Assembly (NCBI GenBank): GCA_964389675.1
Contig: CAYMEV010000013.1
Location: forward strand, 38,512-102,511
DNA from: CAYMEV01 sp964389675 [NCBI: uncultured Candidatus Sumerlaeota bacterium]
GTDB lineage: Bacteria; CAYMEV01
Direction of reading: 5' to 3'
Length of the DNA stretch: 64,000 nucleotides
Positions 61,059 through 64,000 of the stretch are shown here, piece by piece. The notes under the pieces are model-generated. The model searched no databases. It was given only the letters and a program-made list of their open reading frames with translations, and had not been told where the DNA came from. The position numbers and the translations under genes were made by a program. The first letter of the stretch is position 1. Every line of letters starts with the position of its first letter.

Positions 61059-63917
61059 TTAAAGGCACAGCCTCCGATAAGGACAGTAATTGCAATTACC
61101 TGAGGATGTCATGTCCTGGCAAAACGGGACAGCCTGGTCGTTCATCTCCTTAATTATGGCCTTTATTACCGGAAGATAATGATCATATATGAGGCTCCTT
61201 GAATTAGTGAGTTCATTTTTATTTCCCTTTGAATACAGTTCCTTGATGCCGGTCTGAATAATCCCTTTGCTGAGGCTTTCAAAATTTCTGAAGGATATAT
61301 AGAAGGCATCGCAAGGAAATTTATCAAAAAGGAACATATATACTGGAAGCTGTAATGAGTTAAAACTGTTTTTTATTTCAGACCGGGACTTCAGGCCATC
61401 AAAGCTTGTATTGACTGGCCACTTATAATTTTTAAAAAAGGATTTGCCTGTCTTATAGTCAAAGATACACCAAAAATTGCTGAACTTATCAATCCTGTCA
61501 ATTTTCCCCGAAACCTTAAAATTGTGATGGTCAATGCTCAATATTTTTTGAAAATGCTCTTCGATGTGAATAATCTCTGCATTGCTATTTTCAAGATAAT
61601 CAATGCTTGTTTTGATGAAATTTTTCAGGTAGTTTCGGAAGGCCGCCCGAAACAGGAACAATGAGCTGACCTGTTTGTTCTTAAAGGACTGATCAAGCAG
61701 ATATTCGAAATGTTCATTTATATCATTAAAAAAATTAGTCAAATCAAAATTTACATTTGCATCCTTAATTATTCTATATTGCTTAAATGCGTATTCAAGT
61801 ACTTTATGCACAAGCCTTCCGATTTCAATATGGTTGATCTCTCCTATCTCTGTATCTTCTGATTCTATATTCAGTATATATCTGAAATAGAATCTTAAAG
61901 GGCAGTTGAGATATGTATCAATTTTTGTAGCTGTATATTCCAGATTCCCTAATATATCAATGACCTCATCTGATTTAGATATGGTTATCTCATTAATTAG
62001 CCTGGGGTTTATATAGAGTGATATATTTTTTATTTCAGGAGGCTTTTCTTTTTTTATCTGGAAATTCCATAGGATTTCTTCCATGAACCTGCTTCTTTCC
62101 CTGTCCATTGAATTATTGTATATAAGTGAAGCATTCTTTGAGCTTTTTATAAGCCTGTTGACATGATACCTGTATATCTGATTCTTTCTCTGCCTGTGGC
62201 TTATTTTAAGCATTTCACGAAGCCTGTTTGGAATAAGGGGTTCTGACTGTCTGAATTTGGGAAGGCTTCCTTCATTAAAATCAAGTATATAAGTATTATC
62301 AAAACTCAGGCAACGGGTCTCCAGTATTCCCAGTATCTGCATTTCGGCAAGGGGGGCTCCTGTCAATGAAATATATGAATCCGAAAGCATCTTGATCAGC
62401 AGGCTGACCATATCACTGCTTTCAAGACCTCTGCCTTCCATGCTGATCAGATGCATTTCAGCAAGGGAGCTGACAAGGGTATCAATACTCTCTTTTCCGA
62501 AACTAAGTTCCTGGATATTGCCTTTTTCGCTTATCAGGGAGATGATCCTGTATAGCTGTCTGGAAAAATCCTGAAAGGTTAGAAGGCTGTCAAAGCCCTC
62601 TATAAAAAGCCTGTGGAATTCAGATAGAAGCTTTATGATCTTTTGTTTTGAATCAGGAGTGGCCTCAGCTTTGGTGGAATTATCACTGCGGATCTGTTCA
62701 ATAAGATTACCGGGACAGATATTCAGTATCTCATTATCCATAATAAATGTAATGATTTGTGGAATAAAAGTATTTATTGGCAAATCCTCATCAATGCCAT
62801 CAAGACTTAAAAATCGGATAATGCCGTCCTGGATAAGTTCTAAATAATCGCTGTGCAGATAGTATTTTATATTTTCAGAAGTTTTCGCATTTTTTTGCAG
62901 ATTCAGGATCTTAAGGACAGTTTTGTATAATGGAGTGAGAGTAACCGGGTATCCCAGGGATATATTGAATTTTTTTTCAAGGTCCGGAACAATGTCATAA
63001 AGAACTGGTATAAGCGAGGAAGCTTCCGGAAGCACAATGCAAATATCATCCGAGTCATTGTTTTTTTTCAGGGCATTTTTCAGCCCTAATACCTGCGAAT
63101 GGGTGTCAAATCCCTCAATGATACTTATTTCAGGAGCTGAGATTATTTCAGGTTTTTGAAATATCGGATCTTTGCCTGAAATTTTGATCATTCTTTCTAT
63201 CGGCCTGCTCAACCTGTCTTTTTCATCCTGTAATAAGAGGATGAATCTGTCTTCTATTCTTTTTGATAAATTTTTAATGACAGCTATCTCAGATTCTGTG
63301 GGGTCAAAAAAACCCGCAAAAATGACCTTATGATACCTTTCAAAATCTGAATAAGAGAAAGATTCAGCAGAGCTGTACATAGTGCCTGTTGTTGTCAGCT
63401 TTTTATCTTCAAGGGCCTTTTTATAGAGACTGAAAAGCTCCGGCAGGTTCTCCCCGATCCCTTTTTCATCATATGTGCTGGTGTAAAAGCTGTTGAATTT
63501 ATCCTTTATGTTCTGGTCTTGTATTCCTTCAGAAAGAAGCTCTTCGAAGAACTTATATATTTCAATTCCCCATTCATAAAAGGTGTTAAGGTTCATTTCC
63601 CGGAACTCATCAATGTTCATTCTGTTCTTTATGAGGCTGTAGATAATTATTACGGCTTCAAAGGAACTGATCTCACGTTTATGAGTATCCACTGCCCTGC
63701 TTAAATGCCTGAAAAAATTGTCTATTGAAAAGATCGCAGGCGGGACCAGTGTAGCTTTAGCCTTTTCAGAGAGTTTCTTCAAAAGATGCAGCCCTGGCTT
63801 TTTATTGGGGAAGACTATAATGTAATCTGAAAGGTCCGAATTACCGCCTGCATCATTCATTATCATGCAAGCCAAAAATTCTATCATATCATCTGAAAAA
63901 GGCAGTATGTGAATCAC
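61059..63917 (-). CDS. AddB/RecB-family nuclease (PD-(D/E)XK) with iron-sulfur cysteines
   Basis: A 952-residue protein starting at GTG 63917 with AAGGAG eight bases upstream. The N-terminal ~650 residues look like an inactivated UvrD-type helicase (no Walker A at 'IIVFPNKKPGLHLL'). The C-terminal nuclease shows 'YTATKIDTYLNCPLRFYFRY' (first cluster Cys and the RecB start), 'IGRLVHKVLEYAF', 'VSGKIDRIDKFSNFWCIFDYKTGK' (D-x-K core, quoted in part) and 'CNYCPYRRLC' (three more cluster Cys, CX2CX5C). AddB works with AddA to resect double-strand breaks; no addA is in view, so a stand-alone RecB-like nuclease is also possible. Confidence 0.85.
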   Translation of the reverse strand: MIHILPFSDDMIEFLACMIMNDAGGNSDLSDYIIVFPNKKPGLHLLKKLSEKAKATLVPPAIFSIDNFFRHLSRAVDTHKREISSFEAVIIIYSLIKNRMNIDEFREMNLNTFYEWGIEIYKFFEELLSEGIQDQNIKDKFNSFYTSTYDEKGIGENLPELFSLYKKALEDKKLTTTGTMYSSAESFSYSDFERYHKVIFAGFFDPTESEIAVIKNLSKRIEDRFILLLQDEKDRLSRPIERMIKISGKDPIFQKPEIISAPEISIIEGFDTHSQVLGLKNALKKNNDSDDICIVLPEASSLIPVLYDIVPDLEKKFNISLGYPVTLTPLYKTVLKILNLQKNAKTSENIKYYLHSDYLELIQDGIIRFLSLDGIDEDLPINTFIPQIITFIMDNEILNICPGNLIEQIRSDNSTKAEATPDSKQKIIKLLSEFHRLFIEGFDSLLTFQDFSRQLYRIISLISEKGNIQELSFGKESIDTLVSSLAEMHLISMEGRGLESSDMVSLLIKMLSDSYISLTGAPLAEMQILGILETRCLSFDNTYILDFNEGSLPKFRQSEPLIPNRLREMLKISHRQRKNQIYRYHVNRLIKSSKNASLIYNNSMDRERSRFMEEILWNFQIKKEKPPEIKNISLYINPRLINEITISKSDEVIDILGNLEYTATKIDTYLNCPLRFYFRYILNIESEDTEIGEINHIEIGRLVHKVLEYAFKQYRIIKDANVNFDLTNFFNDINEHFEYLLDQSFKNKQVSSLFLFRAAFRNYLKNFIKTSIDYLENSNAEIIHIEEHFQKILSIDHHNFKVSGKIDRIDKFSNFWCIFDYKTGKSFFKNYKWPVNTSFDGLKSRSEIKNSFNSLQLPVYMFLFDKFPCDAFYISFRNFESLSKGIIQTGIKELYSKGNKNELTNSRSLIYDHYLPVIKAIIKEMNDQAVPFCQDMTSSGNCNYCPYRRLCL

Positions 63918-64000
63918 AGGCGATACTCCTTTATCCGGCAGTCAGAGACAGATACCAAAAAAGCTGTGATATCAAAGCCACTTAAAAAGCCTCTCAGTTT
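63914..64000 (-). CDS. C-terminal fragment of an unidentified upstream gene
   Basis: An open frame enters from the window edge and ends at TGA 63914-63916, overlapping the GTG start of the nuclease gene by 4 bases (GTGA). Only 28 residues are visible ('FLSGFDITAFLVSVSDCRIK' and the tail EYRL), too few to identify. Its overlap suggests it belongs to the same operon as the nuclease. Confidence 0.5.
   Translation of the reverse strand, partial: KLRGFLSGFDITAFLVSVSDCRIKEYRL

Noticed and set aside
1-64000. CRISPR arrays, insertion sequences, prophage or integrated elements
   Set aside because: No direct-repeat array, transposase, integrase or phage gene was seen, and gene order is that of ordinary operons.

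Overview
This window comes from an AT-rich diderm bacterium, probably anaerobic or microaerophilic. Diderm: it encodes LptD, an Omp85-type outer-membrane barrel, lipoproteins and Tat export. Anaerobic leaning: it has two cobalamin-type radical SAM enzymes, a third radical SAM protein, and LarB/LarC of nickel-pincer cofactor synthesis. Isoleucine ATA and arginine AGA/AGG codons are frequent, and starts are ATG, GTG or TTG, usually after a clear AGGAG-type site. I cannot name the phylum; Spirochaetota or a related candidate phylum would fit the gene content, but this is a guess. The window is nearly all chromosomal housekeeping and envelope genes. I found no rRNA, tRNA, CRISPR array, insertion sequence or prophage.

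Layout. 1-4300 (minus): sulfatase-superfamily lipoprotein (cut by the window edge), B12-binding radical SAM enzyme, small membrane-anchored protein and O-antigen-ligase-like protein. 4382-12757 (plus): GT-C-like membrane protein, truA, surE, pcm, a YqaA/DedA membrane protein, maf, larB, a short larC, and a membrane SpoIIE-type phosphatase. 12828-17305 (minus): purL-purQ and a PAP2 protein. 17524-19395 (plus): homocysteine methyltransferase/MTHFR fusion. 19404-25798 (minus): a radical SAM protein with an N-terminal SPASM-like region, an LtaS-like enzyme, a transglutaminase-like/TPR lipoprotein, CheB and a GNAT enzyme; a divergent receiver protein follows on plus (25887-26534).

26527-32284 (minus) repeats the theme of the first block: a paralogous B12 radical SAM enzyme, an O-antigen-ligase-like protein with an N-terminal extracytoplasmic domain, and two GT-C-like proteins. 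32340-43395 and on to 44074 (plus): pyrF, a PnrA-like secreted protein, an HD hydrolase, an RlmI-like methyltransferase, a Crp/Fnr protein, lptD, rfbA-rfbB-rfbD (no rfbC), tatA-tatC, a membrane protein that may start at ATT, and a CPBP protease. 44078-45163 (minus) is an Omp85-type protein. 45404-48910 (plus) holds two ATPase/permease pairs in one operon. 48929-53553 (minus): a degenerate HprK-like protein, GNAT and an M16 metalloprotease. The remainder holds an NCS2 permease, a baeRF-type protein, a PrsW-like protease, an MscS channel, a TylF-like methyltransferase fusion, a Spy/CpxP-like protein, a DUF1232 protein and an AddB/RecB-like nuclease.

How it fits together. The dominant theme is cell-envelope glycan and lipid assembly: three separate loci each put a radical SAM enzyme beside a membrane glycan or phosphoester enzyme. 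A second recurrent signal is promoter placement. At several genes a -35/-10 pair ends only 7-9 bases before the start codon and no ribosome site is present, which suggests leaderless mRNAs. Only one convincing intrinsic terminator (60384-60414) was seen.
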